The notes: generated by a model from the letters alone, not told the origin. Positions 32,768 to 44,569 are shown, numbered from the stretch's first letter. The stretch: 64,000 bases of DNA from Rhizomys pruinosus (GCA_009823505.1 VZQC01005766.1:1020013-1084012), one strand, 5' to 3'. Numbers and translations are program-made.

Positions 32768-32966
32768 ACTTTGAGACAGGGTTTCTCACTGAACCTGGAG
32801 TTCGTCAATTGAGCAAGACTGGCTGGCCAGCAAGCCTCCTGTCTGTAATCCAGCACTAGGATTTTACGTTCACATTGCTTCCTCTATCTTTGAGTGCTTG
32901 GGGTCCGAACCCAGGTTTTCATGCTTGCACAAGTACTTTACTGACTGAGCTACCTCTTTAGCCTCC
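32768..32966 (-). repeat. B4-type SINE
   Basis: GAGACAGGGTTTCTCACTGA, ACTGGCTGGCCAGCAAGCC and ACTGACTGAGCTACCTCTTT are the reverse of a B4 (tRNA-like plus B1-like) element. Confidence 0.8.
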
Positions 32967-33232
32967 TGTTTTCAGCAGAACAAACGAGCTTTTCACTGGT
33001 CTCTTCTAAATATTGCCTCCCCAAAACAACCTTTATTTTTAGCTAAGGCCCAGATGGAGAAAGAGCTCAATCTGTTTTAATTTACTTGGGGAAATAGGTA
33101 TGATAAACTAATGATACATTTGAACTATGACATACTCTAAATGTTAGTATGGATAGTCTCAAATTTTATATTTAAAAGGTAAAAAATAACCTATTTAATG
33201 AAGACTATTCCTATACAAAGATTGAAATTACT

Positions 33233-33408
33233 TGCGGGGCGTGGTAGTGCACGCCTTTAATCCTAGCACTTGGGAGGCAGAGGCAGATGGATCTTTGTGA
33301 GTTCAAGGCCAGCCGGTCTACATAGTGAGTTCCAGGACAGCTAGAGCTACAGGGAGACCCTGTCTCAAAAACAAACAAACAAACAAACAAAACAAACAAA
33401 CAAACAAA
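33233..33408 (+). repeat. B1 SINE with (CAAA)n tail
   Basis: Full B1, then AAAC repeats. Confidence 0.9.
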
Positions 33409-33634
33409 AAAACCCCCAAAGACTGAAATTAGATTCATCATTAAAAATCCCACCAAGATTAAAAAGTCATAGCCTGAACTTTAAGGACACAGAATTAAAA
33501 TAAGTTTTAATTTTGCCACACCTCTGTTGTCTGCCTTGTGTTTCCTTCATTACTAGTGATTAGTAACTCCTCTCAAAAATATTAAATGAGAAAGCCCTTT
33601 ATAAACTATAAATCACTCTGAAAACCCTCACTGG

Positions 33635-33966
33635 GGGCTGGCAAGATGGTTATCAGGTAAAGGCATTTGCTGCCAAGCCTGATGACTGAATTCAATCACT
33701 AGTACCCACATGGTAAAAGAAGAGAACAGACTCATAGAAGTTACCCTCTAACCTACGAATCTATGCCATGACACACATATACTTCCCCCACTCCAATAAA
33801 TAAATAAAATGTGCTAAAAATAAATACACCTTTAATCCTAGCACTTGGGAGGCAGAGGCAGGTGGATCTTTGTGAGTTCAAGGCCAGCCTGGTCTACAAT
33901 GTGAGTTCCAGGACAGCTGGGGCTACAGGGAGACCCTGTCTCGAAAAGACCAAAAAAAAAAAAAAA
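33635..33966 (+). repeat. B3-like SINE followed by truncated B1
   Basis: GGGGCTGGCAAGATGG head and AATAAATAAATAAAATG tail (33635-33810); a B1 lacking its start at 33823-33966. Confidence 0.83.
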
Positions 33967-34041
33967 TAATAATAATAAAATTAAATTAAATAAATAAATA
34001 AATACAAAGCCTAACTGAGAGCCATTAAAAGTGACTTAGAG

Positions 34042-34412
34042 GGGCCTGGAGAGATGGCAAAGTGCTTAAGAGCACTGACTGCTCTTGTAGAAGACCCAGA
34101 TTCAAATCCCAGCATCCACTACCATCTGAAATTCCAGTTCCAGGGAATCCAGTTCCCTCTTCTGACCTCCTCAGGTATGCATGACATGGGCGCACTCACA
34201 TGCATGCAAGTATACACTCGTACACATAAAAAAATATAAAATATTTTTTTAAGGCCAGGCGTGGCGGCGCATGCCTTTAATCTTAGCACTTGGGAGGCAG
34301 AAGCAGGCAGATCTTTGTGAGTTCAAGGCCAGCCTGGTTTACGTAGCTAGTTCCAGGACACTTGGAGCTACAGGGAGCCCTGTCTCAAAAAGAACCAAAA
34401 AAAAAAAAAAAT
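34042..34412 (+). repeat. B2 with B1 in its tail
   Basis: B2 at 34042-34245 and B1 at 34252-34412. AAAGTGACTTAGAG at 34028 and 34422 flanks the pair. Confidence 0.9.
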
Positions 34413-34461
34413 TTTTTTTTTAAAGTGACTTAGAGTATATATAGAGCACCTCCCCCCATCC

Positions 34462-34504
<43 letters not shown>
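34462..34504. repeat. (GT)n(GA)n microsatellite
   Basis: Seven GT units then about 15 GA units. Confidence 0.9.
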
Positions 34505-34507
<3 letters not shown>

Positions 34508-34719
34508 GATTTTATTAGCCTCTCTTAAATCATTGCTAGATTTGAAGATGTATGTCTTGTTTGTGTCTTTAATGCAAGGGGCAAAATGACATTCATGAAA
34601 TGTCAAGCACTTAGAAACAAAAAGCTATTTTGTGGATTGAAATTCAAATTTTCATGAATGCATGGTGTTTGGGTTTGTACTTAGTGATGCAATCGTCCCT
34701 CATTCCTCAGCTGCTCATG

Positions 34720-35530
34720 AGACAGTCTCGGTAAGTAAGTAGCACAGGCCATCCTCAAACTGTGATTCTCCTGTCTCAGCCTCCTGAGACCTGTGATGAT
34801 AGTCTTGGGTACCATATGTGGCTTGATATACATGTTTTCAGTGTTAGACCTTAGAGATTTAATCTGAGTCAATCTTGTGATTATGATCATTTCTTCTGTT
34901 AACAATCTGTGGCTTTTGGAGGTTGTGACTTTGGCCCTATGTTATCATCCTCAGACCAGTGGGTGCATCCAATGATAGGCCTAGTGCCAAGCAGCAGATC
35001 AAGTGCTGGGGAAGAAGAGGAGACCAGTAGTTGAGAAAAGATGTCTTCTAGGGTAATGGAGATAGTTTCCGACATAAATAACCAGTCCTAATAACTAGAA
35101 TACTTTAAAACTTATAAAGAGCTGCATACCTGTGTTTTAATTTAATCTTTAAGAAAAAGGCTGTGGGTTATGCAGTCTTATCTTCCCTTAACAAGTGAGA
35201 GAACTGAAGCTTAGTAAAGTTCAGTGACCTGTTCACAGGTCTCAACTAGTATGTGTAGAGCCAGTAGCCAAATTTAGATTTGCTCTTGACTAAAAAAAGT
35301 CTCAGTAGTGTCGATAGGATTTATCTAAGAAAGAACTTGTAGGTGAGAGAGTTCAGGGAGAACTGGAGAATTGAATTCACTGGTATGAATAATATAAGAC
35401 ACTTGGAATGGAGGAATTGAATGATGAGAACCGGATATAAAAAATCAAGTGGAGGATAGGTGGGAAAATTCATTTGGTTGATGAAGGCATTTGGAAGTCT
35501 GACGAAGAACCATTTAAGTTGACTTGGGCA
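34720..35530. other. Intronic sequence with one old B1 trace
   Basis: A degenerate antisense B1-like piece at 34720-34830 (GTCTCAGCCTCCTGAG). The rest is unrecognised. Confidence 0.5.
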
Positions 35531-35536
35531 TGGGAT

Positions 35537-35752
35537 GAGGATGCAGTTAAGTTGATAGAGTGCTTGCCTAGCATCCATAAAGCCATGGATCCTAAGCCCT
35601 TCCTTCAGAATCTGGGTCTGGTGACACACACCTGTAATCTTGGCACTTGGGAAGTGGATGAAGGAGGATCAGAAGTTCAGGGTCACCATCTGCTAAGTAG
35701 CAAATTCAAGGCTAGCCTGGAATATGTTAGATCCTATCTCAGCAAAAATACA
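35537..35752 (+). repeat. ID/B1 dimeric SINE
   Basis: ID-like half with TAGAGTGCTTGCCTAGCAT, then B1-like CACACCTGTAATCTTGGCAC and ending CCTATCTCAGCAAAA. Confidence 0.8.
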
Positions 35753-35901
35753 AATTGACTAAGGCATATATTCAGTTCCTCTTGAGTGTGTAGGACACTG
35801 CTCAGGATTGGGGATCCTGTTGTCTAAATGTGGTTTCAATCTATTGTAGTTACAGTATGATTAAGAGAGGAGCCATATCTAAAAATACAAATGACAGTAC
35901 A

Positions 35902-36060
35902 GCCAGGCATGGTGGTGTACACTTTTAGTCTCAACACTCAGGAAGCAGAGGCTAGAGGATCCCTGTGAGTTCAAGGCCAGCCTGGTCTACATAGTGAATT
36001 CCAGGCCAACTTGGGGGGCTACAGGGGGATGCTGTCTCAAAAAGACCAAAAAAACAAAAA
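35902..36060 (+). mobile_element. B1 SINE with target-site duplication
   Basis: ACAAATGACAGTAC at 35888 and 36061 flanks it exactly. Confidence 0.93.
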
Positions 36061-36385
36061 ACAAATGACAGTACAACTACAATAAGGTAACTATTAAAGA
36101 TTAAGTGTGTTTTGCTTTACTGTGAATTTTAATATTTAAAACTGTTTTAACTTGGTATATTTTTGGGTAAGCATTCTATTCCTTTGAAACACAAAAGAAT
36201 TATAAATTTACCAGGAAATTCTTAGGGCTTGTAAGGACCTAAAGGATAAATCCCTAAGGACATATACCCACCAGAAAAGTGAATGTAGGGATCTTATGTT
36301 CTTGACTCTGTCCATAGTCTGTTGGTACCAGGGCTGCATATCAGCTCTGCAGGGTATAGCAGTAAGTATTCCCACTTTGCCCCCA

Positions 36386-36589
36386 GCCTCCTCTCAAGGT
36401 TTTATGTAGCCTAGGCTGGCCTCAAACTCTTATGTACCAGAGGATGACCTTGAATTTCCTATACTCCTGCCTCTGCCTCCGAACTGTTGGGATTATAAGT
36501 ATGTACCATCATGTCAAGTTTATTTGATGCTGGAGATTGAATTCAGGGCTTTGTGCAAGTACTCTACTGACTGAACTACGTTTCCAGCC
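36386..36589 (-). repeat. B4-type SINE
   Basis: B1-like part (CCTAGGCTGGCCTCAAACTC) then tRNA-like part (TGCAAGTACTCTACTGACTG) in reverse. Confidence 0.78.
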
Positions 36590-36601
36590 TGACCACTTTA
36601 C

Positions 36602-36838
36602 TTTTTTTTTTTAATTTTATTTATTTATTTTTTATGTGTATGAATGTACTGTCTGCATGTAGGTTTGTGCACCCAAGTCGTGCATGCAATGCTGCGGAGG
36701 TCAGAAGAGGGTGTCGGATTCCCCTGGAACTGGAGTTCTCCTGGAATTGGAGTTACAGACGGTTCTCAGCCACCATGTGGGTGCTGGGGATCGAACCTGG
36801 GTCCTCTGCAAGAGCAGTTGTTGCTCTTAACCGCTAGC
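36602..36838 (-). mobile_element. B2 SINE at a reused target
   Basis: Antisense B2; ACTTTAC(T)n lies before it (36595) and after it (36841). Confidence 0.92.
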
Positions 36839-36852
36839 CAACTTTACTTTTT

Positions 36853-38149
36853 TTTGTTTTTTTGCCTTTTTTTTTTGATAGAAAAATTCTTTAATTAAAA
36901 CAAGTTTACACATTGACACTTATGGCTTAACGAGAATAAATTCTGTCCAAGTTTAAAATTGTATTAAGGACAAAACAGAGGACTGGTGTATATATAATGT
37001 ACAGTTTCCTCAAAACAGTAGTTCCATTATAAAATCTCTCAAAAGCAACAATCCAATTATGAATTTTACATATAAATAATTATCGAAGCAGTCAGAGCAT
37101 ATATAATCACATCACACATGAACACTGGCATTAAGTCACTTTCCCATAAAACTTCAAAATAACAGTGAATCTTTCTTCCTATTGAAAACCACCAACTGAT
37201 CTGATACTAAGATCATCTTTAAATTTTGTGTTAACATTATTTCACTCTGACAGTCTATACAGACTAGTCAGTTACCACCTTAGAGCAATTCTTTTTAAAT
37301 ACAAATTCCATTTTACTATGGCCATGTTTTCAAATAGGTTACTTTCCTTATATATCATTTATTACTATTTGCCACATAAACATCATGGATTTCTTTTCCT
37401 CAATTAAAAAAATAAAAAACACAGTGACCTTCTTAATGAGTGTGACTTTTTAAAAAAACTTAGAAACTTAAGTTTAAAAATGAAACTAGTTTTCAGCTTT
37501 TATTATTAGTGCCTGTAAAATAACTTAAGTTTTGTTGAAGCCTAAAACCAGATTAATTTCATACCCAGTCTGTTTTCTTTAATTACTGTGACTTTACTGA
37601 ATTCCCAGCCATAAAACTAAATTACTTTCAAAAGTTAACAAATTGTACCTTCTAGAACTATCAGTTCAATATCAGTTGGACATCTAGTTGTCATACAGAC
37701 CACACAAAGAGGCAGGACAATGCAGCACTATGTTTTGAGACAAGGTCTCCCTATAGCCCCAGCTGGCCTGGAACTCTATAAACCAGGCTGGCCTTGAAGT
37801 CAACAGAAATCCACCTGCCTCTAATTCCCGAGTGCTAGGATTAAAGGTGTGCTCCACCACGCCCGGCTAAAAGACGGTTCTTAGCCACCATGTGGGTGCT
37901 GGGAATTGAACCCGGGTCCTCTGTAAGAACAGTCAGCACTCTTTTTTTTTCGATCTTTTCGAGACAGGGTCTCCCTGTAGTCCCAGCTGTCCTGGAACTC
38001 ACTCTGTAGACCAGGCTGGCCTTGACCTCATAAAGATCCGCCTGCCTCTGCCTCCCAAGTGCTGGGATTAAAGGTGTGCGCCACCACGCCCCGGCTAACA
38101 GCACTCTTAACCGCACGATCTTAACCCTTGAGCCATCTGTCTGGTCCCC
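36853..38149 (-). pseudogene. Chimeric retrocopy: B2 head, B1, unknown 3' UTR, poly(A)
   Basis: On the minus strand it starts with a B2 head (38149 downward, truncated near 37868), then a B1 (37868-37733), then about 850 nt of AT-rich unique sequence ending with ATTAAA about 17 nt before an A-rich tail (36853-36878). A younger B1 (37944-38094) splits the B2 part, with CAGCACTC on both sides. ACTTTACTTTTTTT flanks the whole at 36841 and 38150. The unique part resembles an mRNA 3' UTR but I cannot name its gene. Confidence 0.65.
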
Positions 38150-38173
38150 ACTTTACTTTTTTTAATTAAAACT

Positions 38174-38328
38174 TTCCTCCTTGTGGCACTCATCTTTAAT
38201 CGTAGCACTCGAGAGGCAGAGGCTGGCGGATCTCTATGAGTTCAAGGCCAGCCTGGTCTACATAGTGAGTCACAGGACAGCCTGGGGGCTACAAGGAGAC
38301 CCTGTCTCAAAAAGACCAAAAAGAAAAA
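38174..38328 (+). repeat. B1 SINE
   Basis: B1 with a short 5' loss; AAACTTTCCTCC before and AAAGTTTCCTCC after form the target duplication. Confidence 0.88.
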
Positions 38329-38329
38329 G

Positions 38330-38355
38330 TTTCCTCCTCCTCCTCCTCCTCCTCT

Positions 38356-38387
<32 letters not shown>

Positions 38388-38398
38388 TTCCTTCTCCC
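38330..38398. repeat. (CCT)n microsatellite
   Basis: About 20 CCT/CTT units, all pyrimidine on this strand. Confidence 0.95.
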
Positions 38399-39190
38399 TT
38401 TACCTTTTATCATTTGTATGAACAGAATGGTAGATCATAAGTCTCAAGGGACAAGTAAGAGGCAGTAGAATAGTTGGATCTTTGAATGAATTATGCCATA
38501 ACTAAATTTATTATGTAATCTGTTGGCTCTTTCTTTATTCTTTAAGACATTAGAAAATTTCCTATCTTTGATGCCTGAGCCCTGTTTAGAGAAGTTAGGG
38601 TTCATTAACCTCTGGAGGAGACAGAGGGGCTAAATAAATCTTGGTTTTTTTTTTGTTTGTTTGTTTTTGTTTTTTACTTTTTGTCTTTTTATTAAGATCT
38701 CAAGTTTTATACCTAAAGTACAGTTTCTCAGGCCTTACTAATTATTTATACTTTCCTTTTGGATGTTTAAGGCCACACAGCCCAGATTAACCAAGGTTTT
38801 TGTTTTTTTTTTGTTTTCTCACAGTCAGTTGAGGGTCTGGTCCTCAGGGGTCACTCAGGTTTTAGGGGGGAGGGAGCCCCTGGCTCCTTTTGGCTTTTCA
38901 TTTACCAGTTCCATCCACTTGAGGACAAAGTCAGGTCTTGTTAGACCAGGCTTCCCTTTTTGAAGCATGAGCAGACTTTCCTCTTTATACACTGGACACT
39001 GGCTGAAGTCCCATTAGTGGATCTCCAAGATCTCCCTGCACAGGAAGAATAAATCTTTTTTTTTTTTTTTTTTTTACCAAAACTATGTTTGTTTTGTTTG
39101 TTTTTTTCTAATCTGAACTGTAACGGAGTTATATTTGTTGACTATACAAAGATAGGGTTCATTAAGCTCATGATTTAATTTGTGGTCATG
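38399..39190. other. Intronic sequence without recognised features
   Basis: Several T-rich runs (for example 39058-39075); no family recognised. Confidence 0.5.
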
Positions 39191-39194
39191 AGTG

Positions 39195-39771
39195 TTGTTT
39201 TAGTATTTCGTGTTGTTATATCTAAGTACCCGAGGCTAGATACTTTGGAAAGTACAGAGCTTTGTGAAGAAAAAGGTTGGTGGCTCAGATGATCAAACAG
39301 CTATGTTTGGCTATGTCACTAATGGCAGAATAGTGGGGGAGTGTGGAAGGAGCATGTATTTAAGAGTGGACTTAAGAGAGTGAGTTGAGAAAAAGATCTT
39401 GCAATATAACAAACCATTCTCCTAGGAACTCATTCTTTTTCGGGGGGAGGTTCTTTTTGAGACAGGGTCTCCTTTAGTCCCAGCTGGCCTGGGGCTCGCT
39501 ATGTAGACCAAGTTGGCCTTGAACTCACAGAAATCTGCCTGCCTCTGCCTCCTGAGTGCTGGCATTAAAACCATGCACCACCACACCCTGTGGTTCTTAC
39601 AATACAGGATTTTCACTCCTGAGAGAAAGCATCAATCCATTCCTGGGGGTGGATCCCTCAGGACCTAATTACTAGGCCCTGACTCTTAAAGGTCTACCAC
39701 TTTAATAGTGCCACACTTGGGGTCAAACCTGAAGCACAAGAACTTTTGGGAGACAAACTGTCCAAACTAGT
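39195..39771 (-). mobile_element. Old MaLR LTR (MST/MLT1-like) split by a B1
   Basis: Reverse-strand pieces GTTATATCTAAGTACCCGAG, CAATCCATTCCTGGGGGTGG and GGACCTAATTACTAGG resemble old mammalian MaLR LTRs as remembered. An antisense B1 lies at 39449-39590. Confidence 0.6.
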
Positions 39772-39929
39772 AGGTGCCCAACCAATAACCAGGACTTCAA
39801 AACAAATCAAAACCCCATAAAACCTTTGCTCTCTTAATTAAATGTAACAAAAGCAACTGCTCTTGAGGGGGATAATCTATTTGTGCATGAGCTTTATTAT
39901 GCTTAATTAAAATTTTGTTTTTATTTTAG

Positions 39930-40053
39930 AATTTCATGTCATCTATTTGCAACATTCTTTTTGAAGCATTGTTTCCTGGATCTTCCTATTCAACTAGATT
40001 TTCAGCTTTAACCATTTTAGGATCAATAGCTGAAGTTTTTCCTGTCTTGGAAG
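39930..40053 (+). CDS. Thada: Thada window exon 12
   Basis: 124 nt, phase 0 in, phase 1 out. Acceptor TTTTATTTTAG, donor GAAG|GTAAGA. It reads NFMSSICNILFEALFPGSS through GSIAEVFPVLE, matching THADA. The intron before it (31951-39929) is about 8 kb and carries the pyrimidine tract and the chimeric retrocopy. Confidence 0.95.
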
Positions 40054-40569
40054 GTAAGATTTCAGTAATGTTGGGGCAAGTAATTTTTCTTTTAAAACAC
40101 ATACTTTATCACTTTGTCAGCATTTGCTGTACTTAAGGTTTCACTTTTATTGTCTGTCTTTAGGGTCCTGGCAGGAGCTCCTGCTCTCACCCACCTCATT
40201 TGTTCTAAGAGAGGGCCTCATCTGTTAAGTTTTAAAATTAGAACCATAATGGTTTATCTTATATTTAATATTCCTCAGTGAGGCTTTGTGGCTAAAATGT
40301 GGTTTCTCTTATATGCTATCTGCTTTGTAAGCCCCAGTCTGGTTTCGGAAAGGTGTTATAAGGATGTCATTTCCAGGCATTCTGGTTTAATGACAATCTT
40401 TGTCTTCTATGAGGTATTCAAAAAGAATTAACATTTAGCTTTCTTCTTTGAATATTTTTTCTTATATTTGCCCCCTTCATGTATGTGATGTTTGTTACCT
40501 GTGATGTATGCAGTTTTGTTCATCTGATGTCTATATGTATGTGTGTGGGTACATATCCATGTGTATTTG

Positions 40570-40574
<5 letters not shown>

Positions 40575-40616
<42 letters not shown>

Positions 40617-40805
40617 CCCAGAGGTTGACCTTATTATTATTATTTTTGAGATAGTATCACTTCACTGAAGCTGGAGCATTCTGATTGAGCTAGACTGGCT
40701 GGCCTGGAACTTGCTATGAGACCAGGCCTTACCTCAAATTCATAGATGTCTGCTTAGATGTGCCACCTGACTGCTGGAATTAAAGCTGTAGCCCATTACA
40801 CCTGG
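40575..40805 (-). repeat. (GT)n and B4-like SINE
   Basis: About 20 GT units (40575-40614), then diverged antisense B4-like sequence (GAGCTAGACTGGCTGGCCTG). Confidence 0.72.
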
Positions 40806-40852
40806 AAAGTTCAGGAAATTTAATATTGATGCAGTGCTGTTATCTTCTACAT

Positions 40853-41246
40853 TAGTTTATTTTCCTATTGCTGTGATAAAATATTTTGACAAAAGCAACT
40901 TAATGGAGAAAGGATTTATTCGGCTCACAATTCTAGGTTATAGTCTATCATTGTAGGAAGTCAGGATGGCAGGGACTTGAAGCAGCTGGTTATATCACAT
41001 TCACAGTCAGGAGCAGAGTACAGCAGAATAATGCATGCATGGTTGTGTTCAACTCATTTTCTTCACTCTTAAATAGTTCAGTATCCCCTCCATGCTTAGG
41101 GAATGATGCTACCCGAAGTGGGGTTGTCTTCCCATTTCAACTAACATAATCAAGATAATCTTTCATCTATAAGCCTGGGAAATCTGATCTATGTAATTGC
41201 CTACTGAGACTCTTCCCAGGTGATTTTAGATTGTGTTGATTAATAG
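40853..41246 (-). mobile_element. Solo MaLR LTR, older relative of the 1795 and 6621 elements
   Basis: TTCCTATTGCTGTGATAAAA, AGCAACTTAATGGAGAAAGG and TTTATTCGGCTCACA correspond to the same LTR end as in the paired elements but much more diverged. No internal sequence. Confidence 0.7.
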
Positions 41247-41264
41247 TTTTTTATTTTTATTTTT

Positions 41265-41418
41265 ATTTATTTTTTTGTCTTTTCGAGACAGGGTCTCCCT
41301 GTAGCCCCAGCTATCCTGGAACTTACTCTGTTGACCAGGCTGGCCTTGAACTCACAAAGATCCGCCTGCCTCTGCCTCCCAAGTGCTAGGATTAAAGGCG
41401 TGTACCACCATGCCTGGC
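41265..41418 (-). repeat. B1 SINE
   Basis: Antisense B1, full length, ending CCACCATGCCTGGC. Confidence 0.92.
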
Positions 41419-42190
41419 AACACTTTTTTATTAAAATTATGTTGTCCCAACAAATTGCCTGTTAGAGAAAAAAAAATTACTCATAATCTGGGAATCAATC
41501 CTAGATTAAACCTTACATGTTCTTGTAGGGAGGGTCTGTCTTTCACGTTCTTTAATTTAGAAACTATTTCATGGCTTTAACATTTTAGAAGAATGTGTCT
41601 CAGTTGAGGTTTGTTTCTTTGGCAGTAATACTGCATAAGTGATCTGGAGTTCATCTTGGGCATCATACCAGGACGAACATGATGTTGGCTTGTTCTGTTC
41701 ACAGTGCTAAATTACATTACTTGATTTTAGTGGAGATGGTAGCCTGAAAAATGGCAGATCCTCAGAACCCATGAATTTGAGTCTACATGCCAAAAAAGAA
41801 GTTTGCAGATGTGATTAGGTTGAGGATATCAAGATAAGATAATCTTCGTGATCAGTAGTAAAGCAACAAGTGAGAAGTAGCCTCAGAAGAAAGAGACAGA
41901 GAATTGACACAGAAGAGACAGTGAGACAGTTGAGGTAGAGAATTGTAATTGGTGTATGCTGTACAATCTACATAAGGTGATTATAGGCCACCCATAATCT
42001 AGGGAATTTCAGTGGTACCACAGCTGAACCAATTTTATCTGGGAGTGATCTGTTTATCTGTTTGATAACTTTTTTTTGCACATTTAATGTACTTACACAA
42101 TGTACAGCTATACTGTACATAGGTGTATGGGAAAAAGCACTAGAGTGAATGAGACTGGTTCTGTTAATGATTTACTTTATTTAAATATAT
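41419..42190. other. Intronic sequence, possibly an old transposon
   Basis: The stretch 41740-41990 (GAAGTTTGCAGATGTGATTA) vaguely recalls an old mammalian LTR, not enough to name. The rest is unrecognised. Confidence 0.35.
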
Positions 42191-42195
42191 TTTGT

Positions 42196-42413
42196 GAGCT
42201 GGGGAATATAGATCACTAGGTAGACTGCTTGACTAACTTACACAACACTCTGGGTTTAACTTCCCTAGGACAGAACAAATTGAGCATGGTGGTGCACACC
42301 TGTAATTCCAGTACTGTGACTGGGGAAGAGGAGACAGGAGGATCAGGAAATCAAGGGCATCCTCAGCTATACAGGGAGTTTAAGGCCAGCCTGGGCTGCT
42401 TGAGACCCTATCT
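42196..42413 (+). repeat. ID/B1 dimeric SINE
   Basis: ID-like half, then GCATGGTGGTGCACACCTGT; interrupted at its end by the next B2, which duplicates GAGACCCTATCTT. Confidence 0.8.
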
Positions 42414-42650
42414 TTTTTTTTTTAAGTTTTTTAAACTTTTTTAATTTTATTATGTGTATGAATGTACTATCTGCATGTAGGTTTGTGCACCCGTGTTGTG
42501 CAATGTCTTGGAGGTCAGAAGAGGGTGTCTGATTCCCCTGGAACTGGAGTTAAAGATGGTTCTCAGCTGCCATGTGGGTGCTGGGGATTGAACCCGGGTC
42601 CTCTGCAAGAGCAGTCAGCACTCTTAACCACTAGGCCATCTCTCTGGCCT
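42414..42650 (-). mobile_element. B2 SINE with target-site duplication
   Basis: Antisense B2 in the tail of the dimeric SINE; GAGACCCTATCTT on both sides. Confidence 0.92.
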
Positions 42651-42670
42651 GAGACCCTATCTTAAAAAAA

Positions 42671-42889
42671 TGTGTGTGTTTGTATCATGCCACAGCATGT
42701 GTGTGGAGGTCAGAGGATAATGTTTATAGAGTCAGTTCTTTTCTTCTAACTTTTACATTGGTTCTGGTAATTGAACTCAAGTTGCCAGGTTTTTGTGGCA
42801 AGAGTCTTTTCCCACTGAGCCATTCATATATATGCAAGATTCATATATATGCAAGATTCATATATATGCAAGATTAATATATATGCACA
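42671..42889 (-). repeat. Old SINE and 17-bp tandem repeat
   Basis: Antisense B3/B4-type SINE to 42821, then four copies of ATTCATATATATGCAAG (42822-42889), the last diverged. Confidence 0.75.
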
Positions 42890-43080
42890 CGTACGTGCAC
42901 AAACACACAGACAGATCTTACATATCAGTACTAAAGTATACACACTTTGAAAGTAAAAGACCCCAGTCATCTTCCTAGCGAATGAATCACATATAATTGG
43001 GTGTAATGGATGTCGCAGAAATTACATAAATGAAATGAGTGGGAGGCAGTGCAAATGCAGTACACCATACTTTACCATTA

Positions 43081-43661
43081 CTTTTTTTTTTTTTTTTTTG
43101 GCTTTTCGAGACGGGTCCCCTGTAGCCCCAGCTTGGCTGGAACTACTCTGATAGACCAGGCTGGCCTTGAACTCACCAAAGATCCGCTGCCTCTCTGCCT
43201 CCTACAGTGCTAGGATTAAAGGCACTGCCCACCATGCCCGACTTTTTTGTCTTTTTTTTTTTTTTTTTTTTTAATTATTTATTTATTTCTGTATGTGTAT
43301 GAATGTACTGTCTGCATGCAGGTCTGTGCACCCGTGTCGTGCAATGCCGCGGAGGTCAGAAGAGGGCGTCGGATTCCCCTGGAACTAGAGTTCTCCTGGA
43401 ATTGGAGTTTCAGACGGTTCTCGGCCGCCATGTGGGTGCTGGGGATCGAACCCGGGTCCTCTGCAAGAGCGGTCGGCGCTCTTAACCGCTAGGCCATCTC
43501 TCCAGCCCCCTTTTTTGGTCTTTTTGAGACAGGGTCTCCCTGTAGCTCCGACTGTCCTGGAACTCACTCTGTAGACCATGCTGGCCTTGAACTCAGAAAG
43601 ATCCCCATGCCTCTGCCTCCCAAGTGCTGGGATTAAAGGCAGGCACCACTATGCCCAGCTA
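43081..43661 (-). repeat. B1, B2, B1 nest in one target
   Basis: Antisense B1 with many one-base errors (43081-43242), young clean B2 (43255-43508) and B1 (43509-43661). ACTTTACCATTACTTTT at 43070 and 43662 flanks the set. Confidence 0.9.
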
Positions 43662-43794
43662 CTTTACCATTACTTTTAAAGGAGGCTGAGGAGCCATGAC
43701 TATGAAATGTAAAATGGAAAATATAAACACATCCTTCATCTTAAGAATTTTAATGTGGGATTTTATATTCTTTTGTAAGAGGACTGTCATTTGA

Positions 43795-43865
43795 GGGGTT
43801 TTCGTGGCTCAGTGGTAAAGTGTTTGCCTCACACACACACAGTTGATTCCCAGTACTACACATAC
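43795..43865 (+). repeat. ID-like SINE fragment
   Basis: GTGGCTCAGTGGTAAAGTG and TTGATTCCCAGTACTAC resemble ID A and B boxes. Confidence 0.55.
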
Positions 43866-44172
43866 TCCCTTAACAAATGTGGCAGAGGGTTATGATTTGG
43901 TATCAAAGTAGGTTCTGCCTTTCCTTGCATATATTCTTTTTCATGACGAACACGCTTCATGTATCTTTTTTATGCAGAATTTCATGTCACAATATTCAAG
44001 ATCAGAAAATTCAAGTGTTTTCAGTGTACAAAGTAGAGTGATACTTACTTTTGGAACTTACATTTTAGTGAGGGGAAACAGTAATTACTAAGTAATATGT
44101 AGAATTTGAGATGAAGATAAGATCTATGACAAAATATTTTAGGGCAATAAGGGGGAATCTAGATTGTCTTTA

Positions 44173-44442
44173 TTTTTTTATTTTTTATTTTTTTTTTAAT
44201 TTAAAAAATTTTTTTATTTATTTCTGTATGTGTATGAATGTACTGTCTGCATGCAAGTCTGTGCACCCGTGTCGTGCAATGCCTCGGAGGTCAGAAGAGG
44301 GTTTCGGATTCCCCTGGAACTGGAGTTCTCCTGGAATTGGAGTTTCAGACAGTTCTTGGCCGCCATGTGGGTGCTGGGGATCGAACCCGGGTCCTCTGCA
44401 AGAGCGGTCGACGCTCTCAACTGCTAGGTCATCTCTCCAGCC
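44173..44442 (-). mobile_element. B2 SINE with target-site duplication
   Basis: CTAGATTGTCTTTA at 44159 and 44443; CpG-rich, young. Confidence 0.93.
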
Positions 44443-44569
44443 CCTAGATTGTCTTTAGAAGGAAGAAGTGTGTCAGCTGTTTCATGCAGTGGTGTTGGAG
44501 AAGCCTTCAGATTTGAACAAAGCTTTTAACCAGTAGGTCAAAGAAGAGATCATGAAGAAAAACTTTGGG

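Noticed and set aside
32216..32812. Pro/Ser/Leu-rich open frame
   Set aside because: It is the polypyrimidine tract read through.
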